From Caenorhabditis remanei (lineage: Eukaryota > Nematoda > Chromadorea > Rhabditida > Rhabditidae), in contig NW_026526027.1 in NCBI RefSeq assembly GCF_010183535.1, positions 62,001 to 126,000 of the forward strand: DNA of 64,000 bases, written 5' to 3'. Of the stretch, positions 46,749 to 58,959 are shown in pieces. Made by a program: the position numbers and the translations under genes. A model generated the notes under the pieces. That model was not told the DNA's origin. It ran no database searches and worked only from the letters and a program-made list of their open reading frames with translations. How positions within the stretch are numbered: position 1 is the first letter of the stretch; each line of letters begins with the position of its first letter.

Positions 46749-48344
46749 ATGGACACTAATTCTTCAGCCAGCAACTCTTCTCATGAAATCAGATCTCTTC
46801 CAAAAAGTGAATCACCCAATTTGGTGAGTCCAGGCAAAGTTTTCCCCATTTTCGAAGTTTTGTAGATTTATGAGCGTGCCGCACATATAAAACTACTCAA
46901 TTATGATTTTATCTAGTTTTTTATACTCGAAATTTTATGAGCGCTTGCGAATTATTTCCTTTTAATGTTTTTAGTTTTTTTCAAAGTTTTTGTGGTCTAA
47001 ACCCTTTTTTTCCTTTTTATGGAAGTTGAAATTCCTTTTCTTGGAACAAACGTATTAAGAAACAACCAAATAAAAAAAGCAAATTCACTTGTAAGTTTTA
47101 TATGAAGATAAGACATATCATTATTTCTAACAATTTTCCATTTTCAGTGGACCTCTGCCAAAGATACGTTCAATGCAAGCACCAAAGGATATGAAGCCAA
47201 AGTGATCAATGTAGTTGGTTATGTACTTCTTCAGATTGTTCTTGATCTCACTGTGTTCCAAATGATGCTTCGGTATGCTGTGAGTGCTTGGCGAGGAGAA
47301 TCAGCGGTGGGTGGTTTAATAATGTTTTGGGTAAGATCAACATAAGAGAACCAAGTGTTGATTTGATAATTTGGTTACGCTAGAACTTGTGATAAACATC
47401 GATCGAACCGCTTTCTTCTATTTTGTAGCTGACTATTTTTCTGAACCGGCTCCTTTCACAAAAGTTTAAAAAAAGACGCCAAGTAAATGCATTTCAGTTC
47501 AAGGTAACAAAATTCTTATTCTTACCCTGTTTCAAAATTTTGATAAGATTTATGAAAAACTTTTTCGCAATTATAAAATTAGATAAAATTTGGAGCAGTG
47601 ATACATTTAAGACTCTGATACGTTTTACAAAAATTTCATTTCTACCAAAAATTTTTGAATGTGTTGGCTAGTTAAATTTGAATAAGTTAGCTTGTTGTTA
47701 TTTTTCACAAAAGTATAACATGAGAACTTTACGAATGAAACTAATTGACAATTACAAGATCAATATCATCAAAAACGTCCTCAATTTTAAAAGATTTTCA
47801 GAGTCTCGACATGGACCAAGAAATTGAACCAACTCCGGAGAGAGTACAAGTTCTAGGAATTCTTTTTTTTACTACTGTTGTCGGATCAGTCATAGCCGTA
47901 TATAAAAACGCAATTGGACCCATCCTGCTGATTGTGACTCAAATTGTAATGTCTGCCGGAGCATTCTACTATATTTCAATGCCACTCATACTCGAAGCAT
48001 TTCAAGAATTCTGGATAGGAAAGGAAAACAACATTTGTTTAATTCATTTGTGTTATCACATCTTCATCACCTTGTGCTACTGCTCCATCTACTTTTTCCC
48101 AACCTTCATTAATTTGTGGTTCATGTATTGAACTTTCATAGTCATGTTGGTTTTTCTTGGATTCAAGGTGTCTAACAAACTTTATGTTTTTCATTGAATT
48201 CTAAATTTTCAGGTTTTCGGAGACAAAAAACCCAATGTTGTCAACTCAGCTTCATCCGACCTAGCATCAAAGATCTCTCTATCAGAAGGAAGTACCCCAC
48301 CAGAAACAGGTTATTACGGCGACAACAGCTCTTTTTCAGAATAA
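46749..48344 (+). CDS. multi-pass membrane protein, unrecognised; 3' structure uncertain
   Basis: Exons 46749-46823, 47148-47306 and 47802 to about 48128 join in phase. A CTTTCAG acceptor lies before the ATG. The N-terminus is serine-rich (SSASNSSHEIRSLPKSESP). Hydrophobic segments follow: VVGYVLLQIVLDLTVFQMML in exon 2, then VLGILFFTTVVGSVIAVY, GPILLIVTQIVMSAGAFYY and a cysteine-rich segment (LIHLCYHIFITLCYCSIYFF) in exon 3. This gives about four membrane spans and a short polar linker (MDQEIEPTPERVQ) between the first two. A possible 6-nt microexon TTCAAG (47498-47503) would add two residues in frame. Exon 3 ends at a TGA (48129-48131), or at a GTATTG donor just before it. A final exon at 48213-48344 is open in more than one frame; the frame ending SSFSE-stop looks most protein-like but does not match that donor's phase. 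No family recognised. Confidence 0.6.
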
Positions 48345-48779
48345 CAAACTGTTTCTATCCTTTCATATCCTAAAATATACTCATAACAGGTTTTACATAA
48401 AAAATTGAATAACAACCAAACGTATACATCTTTAATTATACATAATTAAAGCGTAATCATTTTTCAAGACATTCTCTACAATTAACGAGGAAAGGGATGT
48501 ACAGAAAAACTTTTAATGGGACTGTATGAACTTATATTATTGCGTACTCAATGTTTTCATGACATTTTTTAACACATTATGTTAGACTCCGCCCTTTCCA
48601 TTAAAAAAACCTATTTTTGAGCCCAATTCTGGCCTTTTCGTTTTGCATAATATCTTGGCTGTGTCGTATTTTTTCCTTTTCATAAGATGGTATTCGTAAT
48701 TTATCTCTCAATCAAAAAAATTAGTATCAAATCGAATCAAGCATTTCTTAGGCAATTATTTGGAACCGAAGCAGGTCAA
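48345..48779. other. intergenic
   Basis: 3' flank of the membrane protein gene, containing GACTCCGCCCTTTCCATTAA near 48588, a weak match to the repeat motif near 11115. No gene. Confidence 0.5.
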
Positions 48780-49293
48780 GATGATGAGCTGACTACCACA
48801 GTTTATTCCAATAATTTCTTCGATAAAGTGATCGATCGGTAACTTTGTTTGCACGTTGAAATTTTCACAAGAATGGCGCCCACTCCAATTTAGTGACCAT
48901 GAGGTAGTGAACACATTGAAGTTCACCATCATCATGCCCATTGTTTCAATGCAAAACATCTGATGGCCATGAATTTGTCAACAATGACTTTGTATCATTT
49001 GACTCTCAAAAATGCGGATATCAATAAATATTTGGAAGGCTGATGCGTATTCAAAATTCACGTATTTCTCGGTTCATGTCGGTGAAGGGAACAAGTTTTT
49101 AAAAAATTCGATTGCGAATGGATTAACGAATGAGAAATTTGTATCAAGCGTTTTCACCGAGCTTTTGAAAAAATCACCGAACATGTTTGTTTCCGATCGA
49201 ATGCGCAAAACAAAAATTCAACTCAATGTCAGATTAAACGCGGGAATAGACATCATGACGATTTTGCTACGAAATGGCGGGGAAAACCATTAG
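48780..49293 (+). pseudogene. F-box-associated (FBA_2-like) domain fragment, frameshifted
   Basis: Bases 48949-49030 read HLMAMNLSTMTLYHLTLKNA, then DINKYLEG followed by TGA. This layout matches the FBA_2 domain of nematode F-box proteins, where a conserved tryptophan follows. The next part (DAYSKFTYFSVHVGEGNKF, then a helix-like tail) is open from 49012 to 49293, but in a different frame. Upstream of 48949 the matching frame is broken by several stops. I infer a decayed F-box-family gene. No F-box motif was found, and the family call rests on one segment, so it is tentative. Confidence 0.45.
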
Positions 49294-50270
49294 TGCTTTT
49301 GTGGAGAACTAAATCAATCATTCTGAATTATTATTTTTTTTATGTTTTCAATAAAGTTTTTGTGATCCGAGCTATTACGAAACCGCATATTCTGGATCAT
49401 GTGCTACATCGGATGATATATAAGTGCAATCTTAATTTATTTTTATCCTCACGTCATTAGATATTTTTAAATTGGTGGTAGGGTGCTACCTAAGACCCCT
49501 TCTTTTGCGTTTTGACCCTCCGTATAACAATTTGCGTACGTATTGCGTGGATTAGTGATGGTCTCAGTAGCTCTTTTTAAGCTTACTTCGCACCTGCGTT
49601 TTTGGTCGGGAGCACTCATGATTCCTGGTTGTGCAGCAATAAATATCTTTGTTGCTCAACATCAGAGAAACGGTTTCGGAATGTTGATTAGTCTCGACTA
49701 CAGCTTTACGACAGTTTTTTTTGTTTAGAGTAATGTCAATGTATTACTAAACTGTTTCTGAAATTTTTTAAGTTTTACTCCCATTTTCGTAAATCTATAT
49801 GGACTACTCACCTAATATTGAAGACCTGTCACTTGAAAAGCGAAAATCATGTTATGCAAAAGACAGCAAAACAAAAATACTTTCGATGTATTATTTTTAT
49901 TGATTTGTTACTCACGGTCATTAAATCTTCTAGCAGATATTACAAGTGTGGTTGTTCATAAATTTCTAGAAACATCGTTGGAGAGATGGAGGAGATTATA
50001 TCGGAAAATGACCGAGTCGGGGTGAAAGTTTCTACAACTACAAGGGGTCGACTGGTGTCTTATAGTAACATTGAATGAATTTCTAAGGAACCAAAAACTG
50101 GAGTAAACTAATTTGTTAAAAACATCAGCTTTATTTCATGTTTGTTTTCAACGAACAGGGAAATTTTGAGTAAACAATAATTGCTCGAAGAATTGGAAAA
50201 AAGATTATAAAAAGACAATCAAAACAAGAATACACATTTTGGATTGAGAAGAATTCAAGTTTACAACTTA
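49294..50270. other. intergenic, 3' flank of the first DUF3557-like gene
   Basis: No gene seen. The right end (50100-50240) resembles 52820-52960 downstream of the second DUF3557-like gene, showing that the tandem duplication included 3' flank. Confidence 0.55.
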
Positions 50271-51512
50271 TCAGTGTTCGGCGGCAAATCCTCGTGGGTT
50301 AATTTTGATATGAAGCTCGGTGGCATTAGCCTTTCTTACAAAGAAACAGTTGATTTCTCTGTCTGGACTGCCGTGCCGTACAGTATAACACTGGGTCGGA
50401 TTTCTGTAAAAGTAATCAATTTATAATGACATTACTAATTTATAGGAAAAACATACTCATCTCCAGGAAATGTTCCTCTCACAGCATTCGGGATGGAGCT
50501 CAATGGTACAAATCTCCTGCCTCCGTTATTAATTGAGATGTGTTTGCCCATTGGACAACTTGCTCTTTTGAGGTACTCAAGCAAACCAAAAAATTGGTTA
50601 ATATTGAGCCACTCAACTTTAAAGTGAACTCGAAGGGCGTTCGAACAATATTTGACCTCCTCTCCTTTGATAATATGTAGATCAGCTGACCCAGTAATTG
50701 CGAAGTCAGAATAGTTACCACCAACAGTGGTAATTGTGTTGAGAGGATGATTTTCATAATTAATCTTAGGAGATAACGTTTCCAGATAAGCACCAGCATT
50801 TTCTTCGGCCGTCATATTTTTGATAATTATCATTTTGTCATTGAGAGTTGAGGAACCAAATATTTTTGTCATCAAATATTCCATTGCTTCTTGTAGTCGA
50901 TGGGAGTATTTCACGTATTCTACAGTTTTGAATGTTTTCGTGATTACAGCCAGCCGTATATATTGATTATACGCAGATGGAAGATTTCTCGATTTCAACT
51001 TCAACGTTCTCAGTTTGTAGCAGATCGTTCTTTTTTCTTTTTGAAACTGTCTTCGAAAAGCTTCAGCGGAGCTAGGATATTTCTTGATGTTTGCTCCCAA
51101 CCTTCCTCTTGCTCGAGCCAGTTCGTTTACCAAAGACTGCACAGTTATCACAGAAGAACCTGGCATTTCTTTTTCCAAGCCATATTCATCCAAATCATTT
51201 TCCCATCCGCCTTTTTTGTTCATCTCCTTTACATACTGCGAAGGTTCTCCGTTATTACAAGTTTGAACAACGCTCAATCGGTAAATACCATTATCGATTT
51301 CAATCCTTTTTTGGTCGAGGCTGAGACGTTGGATACGAGCGGGAGTAAACTTTTGTAGTTCACAGAAACCGGGACTTATTCTTGTGACAGCAGTTCTGAA
51401 AAGGAATGTAGGATGCACATACATAAATATTGAATGCTTACCGAACCGAAAAATCCATATACTTGATTATAGCTTCCGAACATAGAATATTCAATGGTTT
51501 TTTGGTTTCCAT
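50271..51512 (-). CDS. DUF3557-like nematode protein, tandem copy 1
   Basis: Three exons (51512-51442, 51395-50457 and 50403-50271) give 380 residues. The layout fits the DUF3557 family of Caenorhabditis: an F-box-like helical start (LNILCSEAIIKYMDFSVR), then PARIQRLSLDQKRIEIDNG, the YVKEMNKKGGWENDLDEYG block, and a C-terminal half with INYENHPLNTITTVGG, ALRVHFKVEW and a final CYTVRHG..REINCFFVRK strand. Function is not known; the F-box-like head hints at ubiquitin-ligase adaptor origins. Exon 1 is short and ends in a split arginine codon. The end is set by the exon after the GTATGT donor at 50456; reading through that donor instead would stop about seven codons later. The neighbour at 53029-54275 is a tandem copy. 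Confidence 0.7.
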
Positions 51513-53028
51513 TATTGACAAAATTGATGGAACGAACGGTTTGGTCGAGTCTTTAACTTAAATACAAAAAAAAATGGGATTGAGCTGCAAAACTATAACG
51601 AGTCGGAAAGGAAGAATCAGTTAAAAGCGATTTGAAAAATGAGAATAAGAGACGTGATATAAGAATTCGAAATTAAAAATGTTTTTGAGGGAAAGTTGTA
51701 TGACAATTCAATCCCTTTTTTTAAGTTTTCTTCAACCAACAAACTTACAACAACTTGTAATACCCACTTTATGATAACTTAAGAAAAACACAACTGTGAT
51801 CAGAGTTTGAAACACATCCTACTATTCACTACCTCTATTTTTCATGGAATTTGTTGGACTAGCTCGTCTCTTGTACTAATCAGTATAAACCTTTCTCACA
51901 TGGAATGATCGTGTATAATGAGCCAAAACCAGGTATATCAATTCGCCATCATTCCATGTCAGTTCGAATAGTTTTCAGTAACAAGTCTATTGAATATTCA
52001 TAACAAAACAAAAAAATCTTAAACTGTGGTAGATATTTTTTGGTTGATACAAAATAAAAGTGTCAATTTTGAAGGGCGACTGTAATAACAAGGTACCTCC
52101 ATTAGAAGGTGCATTTTCTCTGTTTGAATACGCTTTTGTAACTTAAAAAAAAAAATTTTAAGACGAGGTGCATTCAAATAGAGTTTTTGTGATAAACCGA
52201 ATGGTAGAATCACAAACTTCAAGAATTTTCAAGTTAAAAATTATCAAACACACCAAGATCTCACTTAGAGTTTCGAAAGAGCTGTTTATGCAAATGTCTA
52301 AAATCTACCTTTTTTATTAAGCGGATATATGAGAAGTGGGCTTAAAACACAATTGGAGGCTTTGGAAAAAAGAAAATGCAAGAGAAGAATGACAATTAAG
52401 AATGAATGTGGCGATAAGACCAAAAAGCGCAAAAGAGAGCGGAAGAAACCTAGAGAGTTGAGTAAAAATGTAATAAGAGGCAAAAAAATAATAAAATAGG
52501 AAGTATTTGAGTCGGAAGACATGGAAACAATGTGAAAAAAATTGTTACACAGTAAAATATAACGTTGAACTTTATTTTCAATGAGAAGAAAACTGTCATA
52601 AAATAAAGAAAGCAGTGAGACACGAGTGTTCTCACGTTTAGTTTCCTAGACCACAAGCAGGCGGTTTGTGTGGCTCATGTGAGAATGGCGTGTGAAAACA
52701 CGACGAGTTGTCATAGATTTTTGGAATTTGAAGTTTTAAATGATACTCATGGAAATTTTTGCAGTTTTTGTCACACTCGTCGGAACTGAACAGAATGACA
52801 TCAGATGTATTTCGTCAAAGTCAAAAACAGGAGTAAATATATTTGTTCAAGATATCAGTTTTATTTTATTTTTACCGTGAGCAATGGAAATTAGAGAAAT
52901 AGTCATCAAAATATAGCTGGGAAAATGGAAAAAAGATCATAAAAAACAAGAAATGTATGAGAATGGAACTAAGTTCCGAACAAGAAAATGTGTTTGTAAC
53001 TGAAAATAATTCACATCGACGGTTCTAT
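51513..53028. other. spacer between the DUF3557-like copies
   Basis: Holds the 60-bp CATGGAATG element and AT-rich DNA with no supported gene. The rightmost ~200 bases are the 3' flank shared between the two copies. Confidence 0.55.
51899..51958. mobile_element. 60-bp minimal element with CATGGAATG ends
   Basis: CATGGAATGATCG opens and its imperfect inverse (CGCCATCATTCCATG) closes a 60-bp unit flanked by TCA on both sides (51896-51898 and 51959-51961). It shares the nine terminal bases and the flank type with the 1.4-1.6 kb fold-backs at 16961 and 60037. It is probably an internal-deletion derivative. Confidence 0.75.
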
Positions 53029-54275
53029 TCATCGACGGTATTTGGTGGCAAATCCTCGTGTGTGAATTTTGATGTGAAGTTCGGTGCTAAGAGCCTTTCT
53101 CACAAAGAAACAGTTTATTTCTTTTCCTGGATTGCCGTGTCGTACAGTATAACACTTGATCGGTTTTCTGTAAAATGTATGATTTTAAAAGAACAGAAAT
53201 AACTTTTTTTCTGACTTACTTATCTCCAGGAAATCTGCCTCTCACAGAGTTTGGGATTGATCTCAATGCAAAGAATCTCATGTATACATAAATAATCGAG
53301 ATGTGCTTTCCAATTGGGCAGTTTCCTCTTTTGAGGTACTCAAGGAAATTATAGAAATCAACAACATCAAACCGATCAATTTTAAAGTGAACACGAAGGG
53401 CGTTTGACCGATTGATAAAGTCCCCTCCTTTGATAACATGTAGATCAGCCAACCCAACGATTGGAAACTCAACATAGTTTCCACCCACAGTGGTAATTGT
53501 GTTGAGAGGATGATCTTCATAGTTTATTCTAGGAGATATTGTTTCCAGATAAGCACTAGCACCATCCTCGATTGTCAAATCTCCAACTATTATCTTTTTG
53601 TTACTCATAATCGAATGCCCAAATATTTTAGACACCAAATATTCCATTGCTTTGTGTAGTTTTCGGGTGTATTTGATATATTCCACGGTTTTGAATTTAC
53701 TAGAAATCACAACCATGCGAATATACTGATCATACGCAGATGGTAGGTTTCCTGCTTTTAATTTTAACGCTTCAATTTTATCTCTTTTATCTCTATGCTC
53801 TCTGTTAAAGTTTTTCTTGATAGCTTCTGCAGCCTTGGAATTGGCAGTGCTCAGATCTTCTTCTAATTGCATTTCTGCCCTTGCCAGTGTCTTTTCCAAA
53901 TCGTCTACGGGATAGATGCGTTCTCCTATCGCAAATCCGTACTCATCCAAATCACATTCCCATCCTCCTTTGCTATTCATCACTTTGACGTGTTCCGAAG
54001 GTTCTCCTTCTTTACGAATGCGGATTACAGTCACTCCATAAATAGTATGGTCAAATTCTATTCTATTTTTGTCAAGACTGAGACGTTCGATTCGAGCCGG
54101 AGAGAACTTATGAAGAGTTACAAAGCCGGGGCACTTTTTGGATAGTGTTGTTCTGTAAATAAATATTGGAAATACTTGACGAACAACTGAAAAATTACCG
54201 TAATGAAAAGCCCACATAATTTAGCACCGTTTGTGCACACAGGTAGGACAGCGGAGCTTTGTGTGTGGAATTCAT
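53029..54275 (-). CDS. DUF3557-like nematode protein, tandem copy 2
   Basis: Three exons (54275-54199, 54152-53220 and 53167-53029) give 382 residues, with intron positions matching copy 1. Shared blocks include FSPARIERLSLDKNRIE, EHVKVMNSKGGWECDLDEYG, INYEDHPLNTITTVGGNYVE and CYTVRHG..KEINCFFVRKA. The start MNSTHKAPLSYLCAQ lies in a short first exon whose donor is GTAATT. Exon 3 ends in TKYRR. As in copy 1, no signal peptide or membrane segment is seen. Copies differ by many substitutions but few indels, so both appear to be under constraint. Function unknown. Confidence 0.7.
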
Positions 54276-56549
54276 TAGATTACGTATGGGTCGAAAATCC
54301 AGTAATTGAATAAGCCTGAAAACCATTAAATGTGTAAAAAGAAAAAACAACAATCAATAAGAGAACTTGAGAAAAAGTGAACGCTACGTATATCTTACGT
54401 AACTGAATCAATACATGAGTCTGTGTAGCAGAGCAATTACAAATGAGGGAATGAATGGGAAGGATTGAACTAGTGTGAATGACCTACATATAAGAAATCA
54501 ATACAATATAACACCTGCAAGGATTAGACATAGGAGATATTATCAAATAAACAAATAAAGATGAATTGACTTTTTGAAAACGCAGCAAAGTTAGCGATCG
54601 GAAACTAACAGCCACCTCAAAGAGCGAGTAAATCATCTCAATACCGTGTAATCGGCCATTGTGAGGAAATAAGCACTGTAACAAAAACACAGTGTAAGAT
54701 CAGTAACCCACTCATTGACAACCTCATCGGAAATTCCTGGATATGGAACTAAATGATTATTGATTCAAAGTTTAGAAAAGGTTGAGAAGACTCGCATACC
54801 ACGCATTAGTACTGATGGTACAGAAAGAGATAATTATACACAGAAAAGGTAAATGTTCACTCAATACACTCCCAACGTCTTGAGACAAGGGAAAACTGTC
54901 TAGAGGCTGTCGGCGGGACGACAATTATCAGAATGATGTGAATGCAATTAAATATTGACCTAGAATACGTGTGGATGTCACATGTAGGATGTCACGTTTT
55001 CCGCAACGCGACCGCTCGCAGCGCTTTCGGTAGCCAAACAAGGGATATTTTCTGGGAAATAGTTGGCCAAAATAGCTGTGCATGTGGAGTAGGAATTGTT
55101 TGCGTGAAAGTGGGAGAGAGAGACTATACATGACATAAATAATATAATTTGCACATGAACTGGCATCACGATACTAAAAGGATCAATATTGCAATAAAAC
55201 AAGGAGAGATCATGAATACGTTTTTCATCACGTACGTTAAGAAAATCACATTTATCAGGAAAGTTGAGAATTGAACTAATTGACCAGAACTTTTAAAAAC
55301 AAGTGTGAGCTTCGGCAGTTTCCCAAAAAATACAAATTGTTCAAATAGGTCGGAAAGATAATTTTTCCTTATTATAAACTGTTAGTTGGTCTAGTAAAAA
55401 AGAAGTTTGTGTAATGGCGCGTTGAAAAGGTAAACACACACAAAAACATCATTTTTGCAGAAGTTGAAAACCTCTGTCAGTGATTGTCAGCGTTATTCAG
55501 TATTTTGATTAGCATCGATTTTATAGAAAAAAAATTGTTGCTGCAGATAAACAAGATTTTAGACAGTCAAAAAATGATTATCCGAAATGAAAATTTTGAT
55601 GAAGAGTTGTGTACTCCAATTCTCAAGAATCAACATGTTTTGTTGGAGGATGAAAATAAAATACATTTGGGAAGCAGTAACGCTCATTCAAATGAAACTT
55701 GAATAGAAAACAAACTTCCAGTTGGAACAAGTTTTACGCTTAATATCAAAATACATTGAAAAAATATTTGTAACCAATTACATCTTCAACTGAAGATGAC
55801 AAAAAGGACGGCAAACTTTGATATTCATAGTAACGTTAAGAGAAACATATTGCATCCATCGATCCATCACTTTGCCCGACTGAATTTGCACACTTGTTAC
55901 ATTGTTCCATCAATAAATTTCTATTTTTTCATGTGAAACTTATTTCTTATTGTTTCATGGTATTTCAATCAACAATGAAATGCAGAGCAATGCAGCTTTC
56001 TTCTACCAGTTCACTGAAAATGATCGCCTATAAAAATATTCTTTAAAGTGTGTGGTATCTAGCTCCAGAGCTACCCAGAAACGGAGTTTTTAAATTTTTA
56101 TTTAGTGTTGTCAGACGTTTTCTAGTTGATAGAAGACTGTCTATGTATACTCATTTTAAACATGTATCATTTTCATTTCAAAAACATTTTTTTAAGAAAG
56201 AATTTGCTGTAGTATTTGCGTATTTTGTGCAGCACAAGAAACGCGTCAGTGAGCCTTGTGCGTATTAGTGGACCGCTGTGTCTTGTATAGTGCGCGCGGA
56301 GGAAGGGGAAGAAAGAACACAGCGGGTAAAGAGACGCAGGCATCGACGCAAAAAGAGAAAGAGGTCAGTGTGCAATTGCGCCCCATTAAGGCGACCTTTT
56401 TGTACCGTTTATTGTTTTTCTTTTCAGCCATTTGTTCGCCGATTTATTTTCTGGCCGCTCTCGTTAAGTCGTTAGTTTTTGAGTGAATTAGTTAAATCGT
56501 TTTTCACTTCGCTCACAAGTCTTCTCTGCTAACTTTCTTTTTTCAGAAA
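54276..56549. other. intergenic, upstream of epsin
   Basis: No supported gene. A + strand open frame at 55484-55702 is polar and protein-like, but only a TTTTTGCAG upstream supports it as an exon. Bases 56250-56370 are richer in G+C and, with the TTTTTTCAG at 56538-56546, likely form the promoter and leader of the epsin gene. Confidence 0.5.
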
Positions 56550-58326
56550 ATGCCGATCTCAGCTTTCCGCCGTCAAGTCAAAAATGCTACTCGCAACTAT
56601 TCGGCTTATCAAATCAAAGTACGTGAAGCAACAAGCAACGACTCGTGGGGACCATCAAAATCAATAATGTGCGAATTGGCGGAACTGACACACAGTCCAA
56701 TGGCTTTCACTCACATCATGCCAATCATTTGGAAGCGGATGAATGAGAGTGGCAAGAAGTGGCGACACGTCTACAAGAGTCTCGTTCTCCTTGAGTATCT
56801 TGTCAAGGCTGGACATGATATGGTGAGTGAAATCGCTTCGTTGTATTCAAAATATAGTTTTTTTCCAGGTTGTTGAGGAGTGTACAGAAAACTTATACCT
56901 TATCGATACTCTGAAAGATTTTCAATACATTGAGAAGTATCAGGATGTGGGTATGAACGTGCGCGAGACTGCCAAGAAGATTTGCTCACTGCTGTCCGAC
57001 GATGAGCTCTTGAAAAAAGAGAGAAAAAGTTTCAAGGAAATGAGAAACAAATTCATAAACAGCGGAGTTGAAGAGAGTCGTAGTGGTACTCCTGACAGTG
57101 TCGAGGATATCAGTGTTGGTGAGTAAATTGATAATGAGAGACACATTGTTATTGCTCCACTTTTAGAAGTCGATTACGACGGTAATCATTCTTTCTCCAC
57201 AACCAACAAGGAGATGCAACTTCAAAATGCTCTTGGATTATCTCTTGAAGAATTCAAGAGATCTGATGAAGTCCGGAAACGTGAGGAGACTTTGCTCCAA
57301 ATGGGGATCGAAGATTCCCAAAAGGTAAATGAGAATTCTGAATTCTCCTTTTCAATGAAGATATTGTTTTAGCAAGCATACCTTCGCTTGGGAGCGAGTG
57401 ACTTTGTGAGAGGAGAAGTAACGCACCGTGTAATCGATGACTTGGTGACATTGGGTGGTGCCGAGTTGGCCCACAGACTAAAGAATCCAATCACCTTTAT
57501 CAATCAATCGGGAGCCATCCACACTCAAAACTACCAAAATCCGTCTTACGATTACTTCTGTGTGAACATTTCTTCATGTGCACTGGACAGTTCTTCTGAA
57601 GCTCTTGCGGATCTGAACACTTTGGACCCATTTGCATTTGCCAGCACAGTTGCAAGTGATCAGGACTTTGACATTAACCAGCGTGATGTGAGTTCTAAAC
57701 AAAAAAACATTCATTGAGTTTAACTTTCAGATCTTCTCTCCGATGAGCTATCCAATCATCGCCAACTCTCATTGCTCCCCAGCCACCGTCAACTCTCATC
57801 TCTCTCCAACAAAAATCGATGCTGAAAACGTTTCAATCGACACCGACAGTCTTGTCGACTTGAATAACTTGATGAAGCAAAGTGATTTTTACACAAAAGG
57901 TTCGTTTTTTTATGAGTCATATTGGCAAGATACATGAATAACGGGTTTTTCGTTCAAGTAACGCTACTAACACGGTGCCCTGCATTTTTAACTGTCTAAA
58001 AGATTGCTTGCATTGAGCAGACCAAAATTTCCTATTGAAGTCATGGCTTAATTTTTTTGTGGCGCTATCTTCATAACCAATTTTTTGAGTTTGTTCCGGA
58101 CCGCTGACGCCGTAAACTTAGATTTCGGAGTACTAGGGTGCCGTTCTAAAGATTACAAAAAATTTATAATAATCAATTGATTTTAGACGGAGTCTCTGCA
58201 TTCAATGGGGCCATTCGCAAACCACTCAAAAGGACTGTTCGCAACCCATTCAAACCTTATCACTGCAAATCGTCAACTATCGATGAGATGCAAACTGCAG
58301 AATTTCAACAAGATGCTCCGATGTAG
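56550..58326 (+). CDS. epsin-type endocytic adaptor
   Basis: Six exons (56550-56822, 56869-57118, 57167-57324, 57373-57687, 57731-57899 and 58187-58326) give 434 residues. An ENTH domain fills residues 1-150 (SAFRRQVKNATRNYSAYQIK, then VREATSNDSWGPS and GKKWRHVYKSLVLLEYLVKA). It binds PtdIns(4,5)P2 and bends the membrane. A ubiquitin-interacting motif follows (QLQNALGLSLEEFKRS). The unstructured tail has an AP-2-type DPF (TLDPFAF), a clathrin-box-like LVDLN and one NPF (RNPFKPYH) for EH-domain partners. Epsins act at the plasma membrane in clathrin-mediated uptake of ubiquitinated cargo. C. elegans has one classical epsin, EPN-1; I cannot tell whether this is its orthologue or a diverged duplicate. 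TTTTTTCAGAA directly precedes the ATG, a likely trans-splice site. Exon 4 is unusually long for this window. Confidence 0.9.
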
Positions 58327-58959
58327 TTGACTGATTCACATGATCTTTTGTCAAATGTTTATTGATTTTCTTTTTGCTTGTTAAGTAGTTCCTTTCTTTA
58401 GCTTGCACTCGAAATAATTAGAATTTTGAGTTTATTTTTTGTGTATATGATTTGATCAATCTTTATTTTGTGTGGTTCCTGATATTTGTATAATGATTGC
58501 TTCTCTAGTTTTACGCGTTTTTTTGTTATTTGTTAATAGTCATCACTAATTTAAAGCTCGATTCAAAAAAATTAAAGCATTCAGTCTAGTATGTTGATTC
58601 ATAAATCTTGTTAAATTTTTCAAGTGAGGGTAAATTACATAACGTTTTCAAACCCCGAAAGCAATAAACTTTTTTGTTATTGAACATATCGGTTGTCACG
58701 CAAGAGTTCCTCTTCATTTCTCAATTTTTTTGCATTCACCGAAAAACTTGGCTGCTTTTGAAAAATCGGTATATAGAAACTTGACCTAATTATTATTTGT
58801 GTTATCAATATTCATTAGACGCTTTCTGTTTGTCTGAATGGTTGTTCTCAGCCAGTGCGCTGCAGCTAGGAAAAAATTTGTTTTCAGTTTTTGAAAAACT
58901 AGGACAGAAAAGTGTAGAACATTATACTTCCATTAATCGATTCCGGGAATTTCTGGCAT
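58327..58959. other. 3' flank between convergent genes
   Basis: AT-rich DNA between the epsin stop and the stop of the convergent single-exon gene. An AATAAA at 58662-58667 could serve epsin. No other feature. Confidence 0.5.

Noticed and set aside
50900..51358. 152-codon + strand frame opposite DUF3557-like copy 1
   Set aside because: Shadow of the coding exon on the minus strand.
55484..55702. 72-codon frame that could be a terminal exon
   Set aside because: Only one weak acceptor upstream and no partner exon; left unannotated.
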